A DNA stretch of 48,266 bases from positions 1-48,266 of the forward strand of contig CAMYKK010000024.1 in the NCBI GenBank assembly GCA_947258975.1, written 5' to 3'. The notes under the pieces were generated by a model. That model searched no databases, had not been told where the DNA came from, and was given only the letters and a program-made list of their open reading frames with translations. The stretch's first letter is position 1; each line of letters starts with the position of its first letter. The position numbers and the translations under genes are program-made. Of the stretch, positions 30,829 through 40,082 are shown piece after piece. The DNA is from an uncultured Gammaproteobacteria bacterium. GTDB lineage: Bacteria > Pseudomonadota > Gammaproteobacteria > Arenicellales > JAANXG01.

Positions 30829-31585
30829 GCTACAGCAAGCATTCGGGTCCTCATTGGGGTCCGATGATGCATCGGAAATCGCCGCGTTGGTATGCGCCAA
30901 CGGACTCAACGGAAATCGGCGGATCCAGATATACCGCAATAATCTGTTCGTCACCCTCACGGATACACTGCGTGCAGTCTACCCGGTAGTGGAAAAACTG
31001 GTCGGTGACGGTTTTTTCCGATTTGCGGCCCACGAATTCATCCACCACTACCCTTCACGACACGGCAATCTGCACCTGTTTGGACACGAATTCGCAAGCT
31101 TCCTCAGCGAATTTGCCGCCGCCAAAGGTCACGCCTACTTACCAGACGTGGCGCGGCTCGAATGGGCGCAACACGAGGTCTACCATGCGGCCGACCACGC
31201 ATACTTGGAGCCACAATCCTTGACCGCCATCGACCCGGATTGCTATGAGTCACTGCGCTTCACCTTACATCCGGCGCGGCGGTTGCTGCACTCAGCCTAT
31301 CCGGTGGTCCGCATATGGGCGGTCAATCAGCCAGACTTCGACGGTGACCAGATGGTCGATTTGTCGGCACCGGGTGACTGCGTGCTGGTGCTGCGGATCA
31401 ATGGGGAAATCGAATTCCATACCGTCGCCCCCGCCGAGTACCGGTTTCTCGTTACCATCCACGAAGGTGACACCCTGGGGCGGGCAGTTGCGGCGGCACT
31501 CGACAAAGACCGGGATTTCGACCTGAACCACTTTCTGGTAAAACATGTGCAAAACGGCACCCTGGTCGAATTCGACTTGGCTTGA
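30812..31585 (+). CDS. bufC: MNIO partner protein (DUF2063)
   Basis: A 257-residue protein with an N-terminal DUF2063 domain (MPGLRELQQAFGS ... RIQIYRNNLFVTLTDTLRAVYPVVEKLVGD), which in the family recognises the precursor leader and docks it on the MNIO. A C-terminal domain of mixed strands follows. The frame extends upstream to 30731, but the ATG at 30812 has GGAGG at 30801-30805 and the family's usual start, and overlaps the bufB end by 17 bases. Confidence 0.92.
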   Translation: MPGLRELQQAFGSSLGSDDASEIAALVCANGLNGNRRIQIYRNNLFVTLTDTLRAVYPVVEKLVGDGFFRFAAHEFIHHYPSRHGNLHLFGHEFASFLSEFAAAKGHAYLPDVARLEWAQHEVYHAADHAYLEPQSLTAIDPDCYESLRFTLHPARRLLHSAYPVVRIWAVNQPDFDGDQMVDLSAPGDCVLVLRINGEIEFHTVAPAEYRFLVTIHEGDTLGRAVAAALDKDRDFDLNHFLVKHVQNGTLVEFDLA

Positions 31586-31632
31586 GGGCTACGTGTGACC
31601 ATAGCCACACACTAAAAAAGGAGAATCAAATC

Positions 31633-32121
31633 ATGTCTATCGCCGCTGCAGTTGCCAATATCGCGAGACCGATTATCCGCGCGCTCGAGTTTCTCAGCCC
31701 GCTGGGACTTTTGGGCATCCGGCTGTGGGTCGCCAACGTGTTTTGGAAGGCGGGATTGACAAAGGTCGCCGTGACCGATGAATTTCCGTTCATAGGCTTG
31801 GGACCCAGCACATTGATGCTGTTTCAATACGAATACAGCGTGCCATTGATCGATTACAAAACCGCGGCTTATCTTGGCACCGCGAGCGAGCTGCTATTTC
31901 CAATATTCCTGGCGATTGGCCTCGGTGGACGGTTTGCCGCCTTCGTTTTGTTCGTATTCAACATCGTGGCGGTGATATCCTATCCAGGTCTCAATGAAGC
32001 GGGTGTGCAACAGCATCAACTCTGGGGTTTGATGCTGGCATTATTGGTTTTTTACGGCCCGGGCAAAATATCAATCGATCATTTTATACGCAAACAATAC
32101 ATGGAGAGTCCGGCTTATTGA
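31633..32121 (+). CDS. bufD: DoxX family membrane protein
   Basis: A 162-residue four-helix DoxX protein. It shows SPLGLLGIRLWVANVFWKAG, YKTAAYLGTASELLFPIFLA, GRFAAFVLFVFNIVAV and LWGLMLALLVFYGPGK. DoxX proteins accompany many DUF2282/DUF692/DUF2063 operons; their role there is unclear (redox or membrane anchoring has been suggested). The ATG at 31633 has AAGGAG just before it. It follows bufC by 47 bp. The symbol bufD follows the bufABCD usage. Confidence 0.85.
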   Translation: MSIAAAVANIARPIIRALEFLSPLGLLGIRLWVANVFWKAGLTKVAVTDEFPFIGLGPSTLMLFQYEYSVPLIDYKTAAYLGTASELLFPIFLAIGLGGRFAAFVLFVFNIVAVISYPGLNEAGVQQHQLWGLMLALLVFYGPGKISIDHFIRKQYMESPAY

Positions 32122-32191
32122 GTTTTCCCCACTGGCGATACGCAAGCAACCTACGGGAAAGCACCTTGCGTTCCAGTTGGCTGATTGGCCC

Positions 32192-33184
32192 ATGAAACAG
32201 ACCACACAAATTATTCAGGTTCCCAACGACGGCCCTTCTTTTGATGATACCTTGCGCGTGAGCGGTCTGGGTTTGCTCACTCGTGCACCGTTGAGCGATC
32301 TGCAAGTCAACTTGGGCAGACTTTGTAACCAGGCTTGCTCTCACTGTCACGTGGATGCCGGTCCTAAACGCACGGAGATCATGCGATGGGAGACCATGAC
32401 ACGAATCTTGACCTGGTTTGATAAGGTGCGGCTACCACATGTGGATATCACCGGCGGGGCTCCGGAGTTGAATCCCAATTTTCGCAGATTCGTGGACGGC
32501 TTCATCGCCCTCGACGCGCGCATCACCTCGCGGTGCAATCTCACCGTGTTGTTCGAACCCGAACAGGCGGATCTTGCTGCTTGGTACGCACGCCGGCGTG
32601 TCCGGTTGGTATGCTCTCTGCCATGTTACTCAAAAAAGAACGTCGATGAGCAGCGGGGTAAAGGCGTTTTCAATAAAAGCATTGAGGCGTTACGCCTCCT
32701 CAACCGGCATGGTTACGGTATAGAGGAAGGTTTGGATCTCGACCTGGTTTACAACCCGGGGGGCGCTGTGTTGCCTCCTGCCCAGGGACCACTCGAAGCA
32801 GACTACAGAACCCGTTTGTTCGACGGTTTTGGTATTCGATTCAACTGCTTGCTCACCCTCACTAATCTCCCTATCAACCGCTTTGCGCACTATCTGCGTC
32901 GCACCGGCCAGACGCAAAGCTACCAGCAATTGCTCGTAGATAATTTTAATCGGCATAGTGTTCCTAATCTGATGTGTCGTCACCTGATGAGTGTTGACTG
33001 GTTGGGGCACGTCTTTGATTGCGATTTCAACCAGATGCTGGCGCTACCGCTTGGCGATGGTGACTTAAAGTATCTGTGGGAGCTCGATCCGGAGCAGATC
33101 AAGGACGCGCCAATTGCCGTGGATCGGCACTGCTTCGGATGCACCGCCGGCGCCGGAAGCAGTTGTGGCGGCGCGTTGGTTTAG
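32192..33184 (+). CDS. arsS: ArsS-type radical SAM protein
   Basis: A 330-residue radical SAM enzyme with the non-canonical C-x3-C-x2-C cluster site (LGRLCNQACSHC, Cys45, 49, 52). Its body fits the ArsS family: ITGGAPELNP, TSRCNLTVL, LPCYSKKNVDEQRGKGVF and LDLVYNPGG. A Cys-rich C-terminal domain (DUF3641) follows: DFNQMLALPLG ... HCFGCTAGAGSSCGG. ArsS is known for making arsenosugar precursors from methylated arsenic and SAM. It lies 70 bp after the DoxX gene on the same strand, probably on the same transcript. An upstream TTG at 32177 is a less likely start. No arsM is in the window. Confidence 0.88.
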   Translation: MKQTTQIIQVPNDGPSFDDTLRVSGLGLLTRAPLSDLQVNLGRLCNQACSHCHVDAGPKRTEIMRWETMTRILTWFDKVRLPHVDITGGAPELNPNFRRFVDGFIALDARITSRCNLTVLFEPEQADLAAWYARRRVRLVCSLPCYSKKNVDEQRGKGVFNKSIEALRLLNRHGYGIEEGLDLDLVYNPGGAVLPPAQGPLEADYRTRLFDGFGIRFNCLLTLTNLPINRFAHYLRRTGQTQSYQQLLVDNFNRHSVPNLMCRHLMSVDWLGHVFDCDFNQMLALPLGDGDLKYLWELDPEQIKDAPIAVDRHCFGCTAGAGSSCGGALV

Positions 33185-33602
33185 CCCGTATATTGCTTCC
33201 AAAACAGGCCGGGCGGGCGTCCTGATCCATCCCGGGCCGTATCTACAGCCAGCGCCTGCTGGCGGGCTCGGCGATTAAGGGAACCGACTTGAGCGTTTAA
33301 TCTGGGATCGGATTCCCGGTTTCACGTTAGTGGTTCGCGCGACACCGCTCGCACCCGCACGACTGCTGATTGTGTATCGTTCGGGCGCGAGTCGTTACAC
33401 GTTGATGATTGGCCTGGGTCCCTGACTGTTCTCGGTCCGCTTCAGGTTACCGGTCTTGCGGGATTATTGGGTTCCAATTCTGGACTACTCGATGATCATT
33501 ATAAGCGGCATGTTACGACTCGTGACACTGCTGGTGCTTTGGATATGCGCGAATCACGTCCACACACCGCATTGAGAAAATCGATCAATTGAGAATTGAG
33601 AC
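33185..33602. other. Non-coding spacer between arsS and terC
   Basis: The 418 bases hold no convincing gene on either strand: frames are short and interrupted. A hairpin GCCAGC-GCCT-GCTGGC lies at 33248-33263, 64 bases after the arsS stop, without a T-tract. The composition is similar to nearby coding DNA, so it may be decayed sequence, but I recognise no family in it. Confidence 0.6.
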
Positions 33603-34426
33603 ATGGCTGATATAATGACCATCGAAAATCTCGCCAACCTCGGCGTGCTGATATTCCTCCAGGCCGTATTTGGCTTCGATAATCTCCTGTAATCTCCATC
33701 GAATCAAAACGCGCGCCACCGAAGTATCAAGCTACGGTACGGCGCTGGGGAATCCTCATCGCGATTGTATTGCGCATCGTGTTGCTGTTCGTGATGATTA
33801 AGCTCATTACATCTCTGACCGAGCCACTTTTCCATATTGACATCCCCGGGGTGGTGGAAGGGTCATTCAATTTTGCCACAGTAGTTTTTTTATTGGGTGG
33901 CGGTTTCATCATGTACACCGCGGTTAAAGAGATCTCCCATATGCTTTCTGTGGAGCATCTGGAGTCAGAGGGCGCGAGCGCGATAAAGAAACAGGTCACG
34001 ACGGTAATCGCTTCCATTGTTTTAATGAACTTAATCTTCAGTTTCGATTCGATTCTTTCGGCGCTGGCAATCACCGATGTGTTTTTAGTGCTGGCGGTGG
34101 CAATCGTTATTTCAGGCGTTGCTATGCTGATGCTGGCTGACCATGTCTCGGAGTTTCTGCGTCGCAACCGCAAGTATGAGGTCCTGGGCCTGTTTATTCC
34201 CCTCATCGTAGGTGTGGTATTACTCGGTGAGGGCGGTCATGTGGCACACCTGAAACTCATGGGTTTCCCCGTCGAACCGATGTCGAAAACAACATTTTAT
34301 TTCTCCATCGCCGTGCTCGTCGTCATTGACATTATGCAATCCGGCTATCAGCGAAAGCTTAATACTGCGCGACAGCTCGAGTCAGCACAGGCGCCGGTAG
34401 CAAGGGGTCAGACTCCGCGGAGTTGA
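33603..34426 (+). pseudogene. terC: TerC family membrane protein, frameshifted
   Basis: TerC-family proteins are multi-helix inner-membrane proteins linked to tellurite resistance and manganese export. From the ATG at 33603 the frame reads ADIMTIENLANLGVLIFLQ then AVFGFDNLL and stops at a TAA (33690-33692). The next frame, beginning at 33692, continues with the expected ISIESKRAP ... RRWGILIAIVLRIVLLF and runs to 34426, with FSFDSILSALAITD, the second conserved acidic motif. The family has LYISIES here, so one base of the Tyr codon (TA-) is missing. This is a one-base deletion, either true decay or a sequencing error. The C-terminus runs into repeat-like DNA (VARGQTPRS). Confidence 0.85.
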
Positions 34427-34568
34427 ATTCTCAAAGATTCAACCGGCGAGAGGCCGTCCGCGAACAACGGCTCCCCGATCTTTTCGCGTCCCACAAACAA
34501 ACGATCTGAGGCTGGCTCGTACGATCAATGAATGGGGGTCCCCGTTAAATTTGTTGGGAGTCCCCGTT
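34404..34568. repeat. Repeat and palindrome debris after terC
   Basis: AGGGGTCAGACTCC at 34404 leads into the palindrome ACTCCGCGGAGT (34412-34423) and an inverted repeat GTTGAAT/ATTCAAC (34422-34443). Further on, TGGGGGTCCCCGTT (34533-34546) recurs as TGGGAGTCCCCGTT (34555-34568) at a 22-base period. GGGGTCAGACTC-type and GGGGTCCCCGTT-type motifs are, from memory, common at the edges of REP-associated or IS200-like transposase genes, but no transposase remains. Confidence 0.4.
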
Positions 34569-34577
34569 TATCGTACC

Positions 34578-35471
34578 TCAATGTGCTCCGTTGAGAATGT
34601 TTTCGACAACTCGGATTTCCTCCTCAGCCTCATGCAAAATGCACAGGGATTTTTGCGGCGTCAATTCTCCCAGGGCCAATTTGCTGAAGGCCGGCACATC
34701 GTCGATGTTGGGGAGTTGAGTCGATCGGCTTGTCCCGACGTAAGCGTGCAGTTGCGCGATCACGAGCAAGTCGACATAGTCCGCTTGCTGGGTGCCTTCG
34801 TACGTCCAGTCCTCGGAGTGTAAAGCCGCCTCGACATAAATGTCGGCGAATTCCCATTCACATAGAATCATCGCGCTAATACGAGCCTGCAGGCAATAGA
34901 CGAATCGATCGAGCACTTCGGGTTTTGCTGCAAGTTCCGGGTAGGACTCGGCTTTTCTCAGCAGCGGGATCGCACCGATGTCGTGCAATATTCCCGTGAG
35001 CATGGCTTTATCGGCGGACAGGCCGGGGGTCTTCTTGGCGAGAACGTGGCACAAGGCGGCGACATGGGCGCTGTGTTGCCACAAGTTTTGCATACGCGTG
35101 CGCAGCGCGCTCGAGTTGGTTCGAAACGAGTTTTTCAGGACGAAGCTGATGATCAGGTTTTGCGTCGTTTCGCGACCCAGACGCGTCACTGCATCCGGGC
35201 AGCTTTCAATCTTTCCTCTGCCGCCGTACGCGGGGCTGTTTACGACCTTGACCAGTCGTGCGGTCAGCGTTGGATCCATCTGTATGATGCGGGCGATGTC
35301 GTGGCTGTCGGTATTCGGATCATTAATGGCACGTCCCACTCGGATGGCGACGTCTGGAATGCTGGGAAACTGCAACTTGCCCGACTTCAAGTCGTCGAGG
35401 AACGCACGAACATAGTCGCGTGTGGTGTTTCCGTGAATGGCTTGAGCCGCTGCCGGCCTGGACGTTGTCAT
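34578..35471 (-). CDS. HDOD-domain signalling protein
   Basis: A roughly 297-residue protein with a single HDOD domain (FPSIPDVAIRVGRAINDPNTD ... DPTLTARLVKVVNSPAY ... LTGILHDIG), a metal-poor relative of HD phosphohydrolases. HDOD proteins act as scaffolds in stress, motility or c-di-GMP-linked regulation. No output domain (GGDEF, EAL, kinase) is fused. The frame extends 11 codons to 35504, but the ATG at 35471 with GGGAA upstream is preferred. It faces terC and lies between the intact arsS and the arsS relic, so it may have arrived by insertion. Confidence 0.85.
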   Translation of the reverse strand: MTTSRPAAAQAIHGNTTRDYVRAFLDDLKSGKLQFPSIPDVAIRVGRAINDPNTDSHDIARIIQMDPTLTARLVKVVNSPAYGGRGKIESCPDAVTRLGRETTQNLIISFVLKNSFRTNSSALRTRMQNLWQHSAHVAALCHVLAKKTPGLSADKAMLTGILHDIGAIPLLRKAESYPELAAKPEVLDRFVYCLQARISAMILCEWEFADIYVEAALHSEDWTYEGTQQADYVDLLVIAQLHAYVGTSRSTQLPNIDDVPAFSKLALGELTPQKSLCILHEAEEEIRVVENILNGAH

Positions 35472-35650
35472 ATTGCGTCGTTCCCAATATTGCGAGTATT
35501 CCACTTTCGCCGCCCGGGCATATCTGTACCGCGCCGTATGACGCCTGCATACTTGAGATCGGGCATCTCAATCCTCTATCGGCGTTCCGGCGCCAAATCT
35601 TTAGCATCGAGTCGCGCGGTTACGTATAAAGATTCCCGGATGCCGGCACG

Positions 35651-35860
35651 ATGTGCCGCCACCTGTCGGGCGACGACTGGATGTGGCAGACGACTACGAC
35701 TTAGATCAAATGCTGCCCTTACCGCCTCGGCGAGCGTAATTTAAAGGGTCTGCGGGAACTCAGCCCGCAAGAGATTAACGACGCGCCAATTGCCGTCGAT
35801 CGGCACTGCTTTGGATGCACCGCCGGAGCTGGAAGCAATTGTGGCGGTACGTTGGATTAG
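35651..35860 (+). pseudogene. Relic of a second arsS gene (3' end)
   Basis: Between the HDOD gene and dnaJ, the plus strand matches the last third of arsS. It starts with MCRHL (35651), then after a small deletion continues DDYDLDQMLPLP, and after another shift continues LKGLRELSPQEINDAPIAV up to the stop TAG at 35858-35860. The final 81 bases (35780-35860) match 33104-33184 with eight substitutions, five of them at third codon positions, and encode [18 protein letters not shown]. At least two frameshifts and no start make it non-functional. The silent bias shows it diverged as a working gene first. Similarity may extend a little upstream (FPDAGT before MCRHL). Its stop overlaps the dnaJ stop codon on the other strand. 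Confidence 0.85.
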
Positions 35861-36996
35861 GTGACCAAATCGTCGAAGAAGGAACGCAGTTTATCTGTCC
35901 AGGAACTTTCACGCGGGCTATGGCGCGCGCCGCCATCGCGAATCGATTCTTCCACTTCCTTGAGCAATTCCTTTTGCCGCTTGGTGAGGTTCACCGGCGT
36001 TTCCGCGGTGATTTTGCAATACAAGTCACCCACGCGTCCGCCACGCACGTTTTTTACGCCCTTGGCACGCAATCGGAAGACTTTCTCAGTCTGTGACTCC
36101 GGCGGCACCTTGATGCGCGCCCGGCCATCCAGGGTGGGGACCTCCAGTTCACCGCCAAGCGCCAGGGCGGCGAAACTCACTGGCATTTCGCAGTATAGAT
36201 CTTCGCCGTCCCGTTTAAAGATGGGATGCGGCTTGATCTGGATCGATACGTACAGATCGCCAGGCACGCCATTTTTACCACCGCTCTCGCCTTCGCCGGC
36301 CAGTCTAATCTGATCGCCCTCGTCGATACCGGCTGGAACTTTTACCGACAACGCCTTGGTTTCCTTGACCAAACCGGATCCATGGCAGCGGCCACAGGGA
36401 TCATTGATTACCGAACCACTTCCGCGGCACGCAGGACAGGTTTGCTGCACGGAAAAGAAACCTTGTTGCATTCGCACCTGGCCCGCCCCGCCGCACGTGG
36501 AGCACGACACCGGCGATGTCCCTGGCGACGCGCCGGTACCGGTGCATCGATCACAGACGACTGAAGTAGGAACACGAATCTTCGCTTCGGTGCCGCGTAC
36601 CGCCTCTTCGAGACTTAACGGCAGGTTAAATCGCAGGTCGGCGCCGCGGGCCCGCCCGCGGGAGCGCTGGGGGCTGCCACCTCCGAAAATGTCGCCAAAG
36701 ATATCTCCGAAAATGTCGCCGAATCCCCCGGCCCCAGGCCCGTGGAATCCGCCTCCGGCGCCGGCCGTGGGATCGACCCCGGCATGTCCGAACTGGTCAT
36801 AAGCGGCGCGCTTTTGCCCGTCGCTGAGAATCTCATAGGCCTCCTTGGCTTCCTTGAATCTTGCCTCGGCGTTCTCGTCACCGGTATTCCGATCCGGATG
36901 ATGCTTCATCGCCAACCGCCGGTACGCCTTCTTGATTTCGGCTTCCGACGCGTTGCGTTGAATTCCTAAGGTCTCATAGTAATCACGCTTAGCCAT
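35857..36996 (-). CDS. dnaJ: Chaperone DnaJ (Hsp40)
   Basis: Co-chaperone that delivers substrates to DnaK and stimulates its ATPase. The 379-residue protein has the J domain ([23 protein letters not shown] motif in MKHHPDRN), a Gly/Phe-rich region, four zinc repeats ([32 protein letters not shown]) and the C-terminal substrate domain. It is last in the hrcA-grpE-dnaK-dnaJ set, but a strong terminator separates it from dnaK. Its stop codon TAA shares bases with the stop of the arsS relic. Confidence 0.97.
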   Translation of the reverse strand: MAKRDYYETLGIQRNASEAEIKKAYRRLAMKHHPDRNTGDENAEARFKEAKEAYEILSDGQKRAAYDQFGHAGVDPTAGAGGGFHGPGAGGFGDIFGDIFGDIFGGGSPQRSRGRARGADLRFNLPLSLEEAVRGTEAKIRVPTSVVCDRCTGTGASPGTSPVSCSTCGGAGQVRMQQGFFSVQQTCPACRGSGSVINDPCGRCHGSGLVKETKALSVKVPAGIDEGDQIRLAGEGESGGKNGVPGDLYVSIQIKPHPIFKRDGEDLYCEMPVSFAALALGGELEVPTLDGRARIKVPPESQTEKVFRLRAKGVKNVRGGRVGDLYCKITAETPVNLTKRQKELLKEVEESIRDGGARHSPRESSWTDKLRSFFDDLVT

Positions 36997-37084
36997 AACA
37001 GTTCCAGCGTTTATTATCGCCGATCAACGGATTTGCTTGCTGCAATATACATCGAGTCCACCCCTGACATTTAATTTTCGCCGT

Positions 37085-37124
37085 ATAAACAAAACAGGCG
37101 TGGGCTCTTCGTCCACGCCTGTTT
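37085..37124 (-). terminator. Rho-independent terminator after dnaK
   Basis: AAACAGGCGTGG and CCACGCCTGTTT form a perfect 12-pair stem around a nine-base loop (37092-37124). On the minus strand the stem is followed by TTTTGTTTATA. It lies 91 bases after the dnaK stop and 96 bases before dnaJ, in the orientation of dnaK transcription. Read-through or a separate promoter must supply dnaJ. Confidence 0.85.
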
Positions 37125-37214
37125 CGGAACTGGCCCGCGATGCTCGCCAACATTCCGGATGTCTGGTGCAGGGTGCCTGGTAAAAAATGCGGACCAACCT
37201 CCTTGTCGCGACAA

Positions 37215-39152
37215 TCAGCTCTTGCGCTCGTCGTCTTTGACTTCTTCGAACTCGGCATCCACGACATTTTCTTCCTCCGCGGCAGTCCCCTCGTCCGCGG
37301 ATGCGCTTTCCGCGGTGTCTGCTTGTTCCGCGCTTGATTGTTTGTACATTTCCTCAGCCAAACGATGACTGGCTTCCGCTACGGCCTGTGTCTTCGTCTT
37401 GATTGCATCGGTATCGTCTTCCTTCATTGCGTCCTCTAACTCCTTGAGAGCGCCTTCGATCTTGCTCTTCTCATCCTCACTGAGCTTATCACCCATCTCC
37501 TTGATCGATTTGCTCACACTGTGAGCCATGGCATCGCCCTGATTGCGGGCGTCTACCAGTTCTCTCGTTTTGCGGTCTTCCTCTGCATGCTCCTCCGCAT
37601 CCGTGACCATTTTATCTATCTCAGCATCGCTCAATCCCGAGCTGGACTTGATCACGATCTTGTTCTCTTTGTTGGTTGCCTTATCTTTAGCCGAAACATG
37701 CATAATACCGTTTGCATCGATGTCGAACGTGACCTCGATCTGTGGAACACCCCGCGGTGCCGGCGGGATATCGGTCAGATCAAACCGTCCCAAGGACTTA
37801 TTACCACTCGCTATTTCACGCTCGCCTTGCAGCACGTGCACGGTGACCGCAGTCTGGTTGTCATCCGCCGTGGAAAAAATCTGGTTGGCCTTGGTCGGTA
37901 TAGTGGTGTTTTTGTCGATCAGCTTCGTCATGACGCCGCCAAGCGTCTCGATCCCGAGCGATAAAGGAGTCACATCCAGCAGCAGCACGTCCTTGACTTC
38001 ACCGCCGAGCACTCCGCCCTGTATCGCCGCACCCACGGCCACCGCCTCGTCCGGGTTGACATCTTTACGCGGCTCCTTACCAAAGAAATTCTTCACCGTC
38101 TCCTGTACCTTCGGCATGCGCGTCTGACCGCCGACCAGAATCACGTCATCGATCTCAGCGGCCGATGTGCTTGCGTCCTGCAACGCGATCTTGCACGGCT
38201 CCACGGTTCTCTGAATCAGGTCTTCGACCATCGATTCCAACTTGGCCCGTGTCACTTTCATGACCAAATGCTTGGGGCCGCTTTGGTCCGCGGTGATGTA
38301 GGGCAGGTTGATCTCGGTCTGAACCGCTGAAGACAGCTCAATCTTGGCCTTCTCAGAAGCCTCCTTGAGACGCTGCATGGCCAATGGATCGCCACGAAGA
38401 TCGATGCCCCGGTCCTTTTTGAACTCGTCGGCAAGATAATCGATTATTCGGCGGTCGAAATCCTCACCACCGAGAAACGTGTCGCCATTCGTCGACAACA
38501 CCTCGAACTGATGTTCTCCGTCCACTTCGGCGATTTCGATAATTGAGATATCGAAGGTGCCGCCACCCAAGTCGTACACCGCGATCTTGTGATCACCTTT
38601 TTGCTTCTCCAGACCATAGGCCAACGCCGCGGCAGTCGGTTCATTGATAATACGTTTCACATCCAGACCCGCGATCCGCCCGGCATCTTTTGTGGCTTGG
38701 CGTTGCGAGTCGTTAAAATAGGCAGGCACGGTAATCACCGCCTCGGTAATTTCTTGCCCGAGGTAGTCCTCAACTGTCTTTTTCATCTTCTGCAGCACGC
38801 GCGCCGAAAGCTCAGGCGGCGCCATTTCCTTGCCGTTCACATTCACCCAGGCGTCGCCGTTGCTGGCCTTGACAATCTTGTACGGCATCAATCCGAGATC
38901 GCGCTGCACCACTTCCTCGTCAAACTTGCGGCCAATCAATCGCTTGATGGCAAACAATGTGTTATGGGGATTAGTGACCGCCTGGCGCTTGGCCGGTTGT
39001 CCGACCAGGACTTCACCATCTTCGCTGTATGCCACCACCGAAGGCGTCGTGCGGTCGCCTTCACTATTCTCAATAACCCGGGCCTTCTTGCCCTCCATCA
39101 CCGCCACGCAGGAATTCGTGGTGCCGAGATCAATGCCGATAATCTTTCCCAT
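37215..39152 (-). CDS. dnaK: Chaperone DnaK (Hsp70)
   Basis: ATP-driven foldase. The 645-residue protein opens [20 protein letters not shown], contains [35 protein letters not shown] and the [18 protein letters not shown] substrate-domain start, and ends with an acidic lid tail ([18 protein letters not shown]). The frame is open 45 codons further upstream, but the ATG at 39152 with AGGGGAAA just before it gives the normal N-terminus. grpE lies 76 bp upstream. Confidence 0.98.
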   Translation of the reverse strand: MGKIIGIDLGTTNSCVAVMEGKKARVIENSEGDRTTPSVVAYSEDGEVLVGQPAKRQAVTNPHNTLFAIKRLIGRKFDEEVVQRDLGLMPYKIVKASNGDAWVNVNGKEMAPPELSARVLQKMKKTVEDYLGQEITEAVITVPAYFNDSQRQATKDAGRIAGLDVKRIINEPTAAALAYGLEKQKGDHKIAVYDLGGGTFDISIIEIAEVDGEHQFEVLSTNGDTFLGGEDFDRRIIDYLADEFKKDRGIDLRGDPLAMQRLKEASEKAKIELSSAVQTEINLPYITADQSGPKHLVMKVTRAKLESMVEDLIQRTVEPCKIALQDASTSAAEIDDVILVGGQTRMPKVQETVKNFFGKEPRKDVNPDEAVAVGAAIQGGVLGGEVKDVLLLDVTPLSLGIETLGGVMTKLIDKNTTIPTKANQIFSTADDNQTAVTVHVLQGEREIASGNKSLGRFDLTDIPPAPRGVPQIEVTFDIDANGIMHVSAKDKATNKENKIVIKSSSGLSDAEIDKMVTDAEEHAEEDRKTRELVDARNQGDAMAHSVSKSIKEMGDKLSEDEKSKIEGALKELEDAMKEDDTDAIKTKTQAVAEASHRLAEEMYKQSSAEQADTAESASADEGTAAEEENVVDAEFEEVKDDERKS

Positions 39153-39228
39153 AGTGGTTTCCCCTAAAACTCGCTTTGCCTTTTCAACAGTTGGATTGTT
39201 AATAAAGATGGGTACAAACCCGTTTTTT

Positions 39229-39936
39229 TCAAGATTGTTCAGGCTCCGGCGGCGTGCTTGCCGCAGGTTCCGTCGCCTTGGCGACAATCACCATTGCCGG
39301 GCGAATCAGGCGCTCCTGGAGCGTGTATCCTTTTTGTATGACCGCAAGGATATGATTCGGTTGAATATCGCTGGATTCCTGCAAACTCATCGCCTGGTGC
39401 CGTTCTGGATCCAATTTCTCGCCGGTTTCCGGTGACACGACGCGTATATCGAATTTCTCAAATACGCTGTCCATTTGCTTCAAGGTCAGTTCCAACCCCT
39501 CCAGCATTCTTTCCAGGGCCGGTGTGTCCTGCTCATTCAGGTCAACAGCCTTTGCCAGCTCCAAACTGTCGCGCACGGTAAGCATCTCCGAGGCGAAACG
39601 TTCAACCGCGTATTTGCGGACATTGGCAATTTCATTGTCGGCCCGGCGCCGGGTGTTCTCGGTTTCCGCGGTCGCGCGCAGGAACTTGTCTTGCAGTGTT
39701 TTTAGTTCCTTGCGGGCGTTATCCAGGTCGGATTGCAGGGCCTCAATGTCGATCTCATCCATATCCGGTGCGGGTGCGCCCGCCCCACCCACCGGCGCCA
39801 CTGCCGCTACGTCCGACCTATCCGCCACATCTTCGGGGGCGTTTGTCTGTGCCGCATTCACCGGTGCCGCTCTGTCGGCTCGTGTTTCTTGATGCGCAGT
39901 CTGAGCGCTGCTTTCCGCGTCGCGTTTTTTCTTCAC
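39229..39936 (-). CDS. grpE: Nucleotide exchange factor GrpE
   Basis: Releases ADP from DnaK. The protein (about 235 residues) has a long charged N-terminal region rich in Ala, Glu and Asp, a coiled coil ([20 protein letters not shown] ... [14 protein letters not shown]), and the conserved C-terminal head ([18 protein letters not shown] ... [20 protein letters not shown]). No ATG is near the start; the GTG at 39936 ([10 protein letters not shown]) with GGAG ten bases before it is chosen over a TTG at 39996. It lies between hrcA and dnaK. Confidence 0.92.
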   Translation of the reverse strand: MKKKRDAESSAQTAHQETRADRAAPVNAAQTNAPEDVADRSDVAAVAPVGGAGAPAPDMDEIDIEALQSDLDNARKELKTLQDKFLRATAETENTRRRADNEIANVRKYAVERFASEMLTVRDSLELAKAVDLNEQDTPALERMLEGLELTLKQMDSVFEKFDIRVVSPETGEKLDPERHQAMSLQESSDIQPNHILAVIQKGYTLQERLIRPAMVIVAKATEPAASTPPEPEQS

Positions 39937-40082
39937 CTTGAGGTCACTCCACAACTTAATGCAATCGGAAATGGGGTCATTGCGGGCGGATTTCAAGCCG
40001 CATGCGAAAACCCCCGGTCGAAATGGGTCTTTATTATTTCGGGCTATTCCTAACCCATTTAGTCAAATTTGAGTTATCGGGA

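Noticed and set aside
33770-34426. terC starting at the internal ATG as a complete gene
   Set aside because: Clear TerC N-terminal sequence lies upstream in the other frame, so this is the 3' part of a frameshifted gene.
40021-40060. AAATGGGT/ACCCATTT inverted repeat between hrcA and grpE as terminator
   Set aside because: The stem has eight pairs with a 24-base loop and no T-tract; it would also cut an operon that must be read through.
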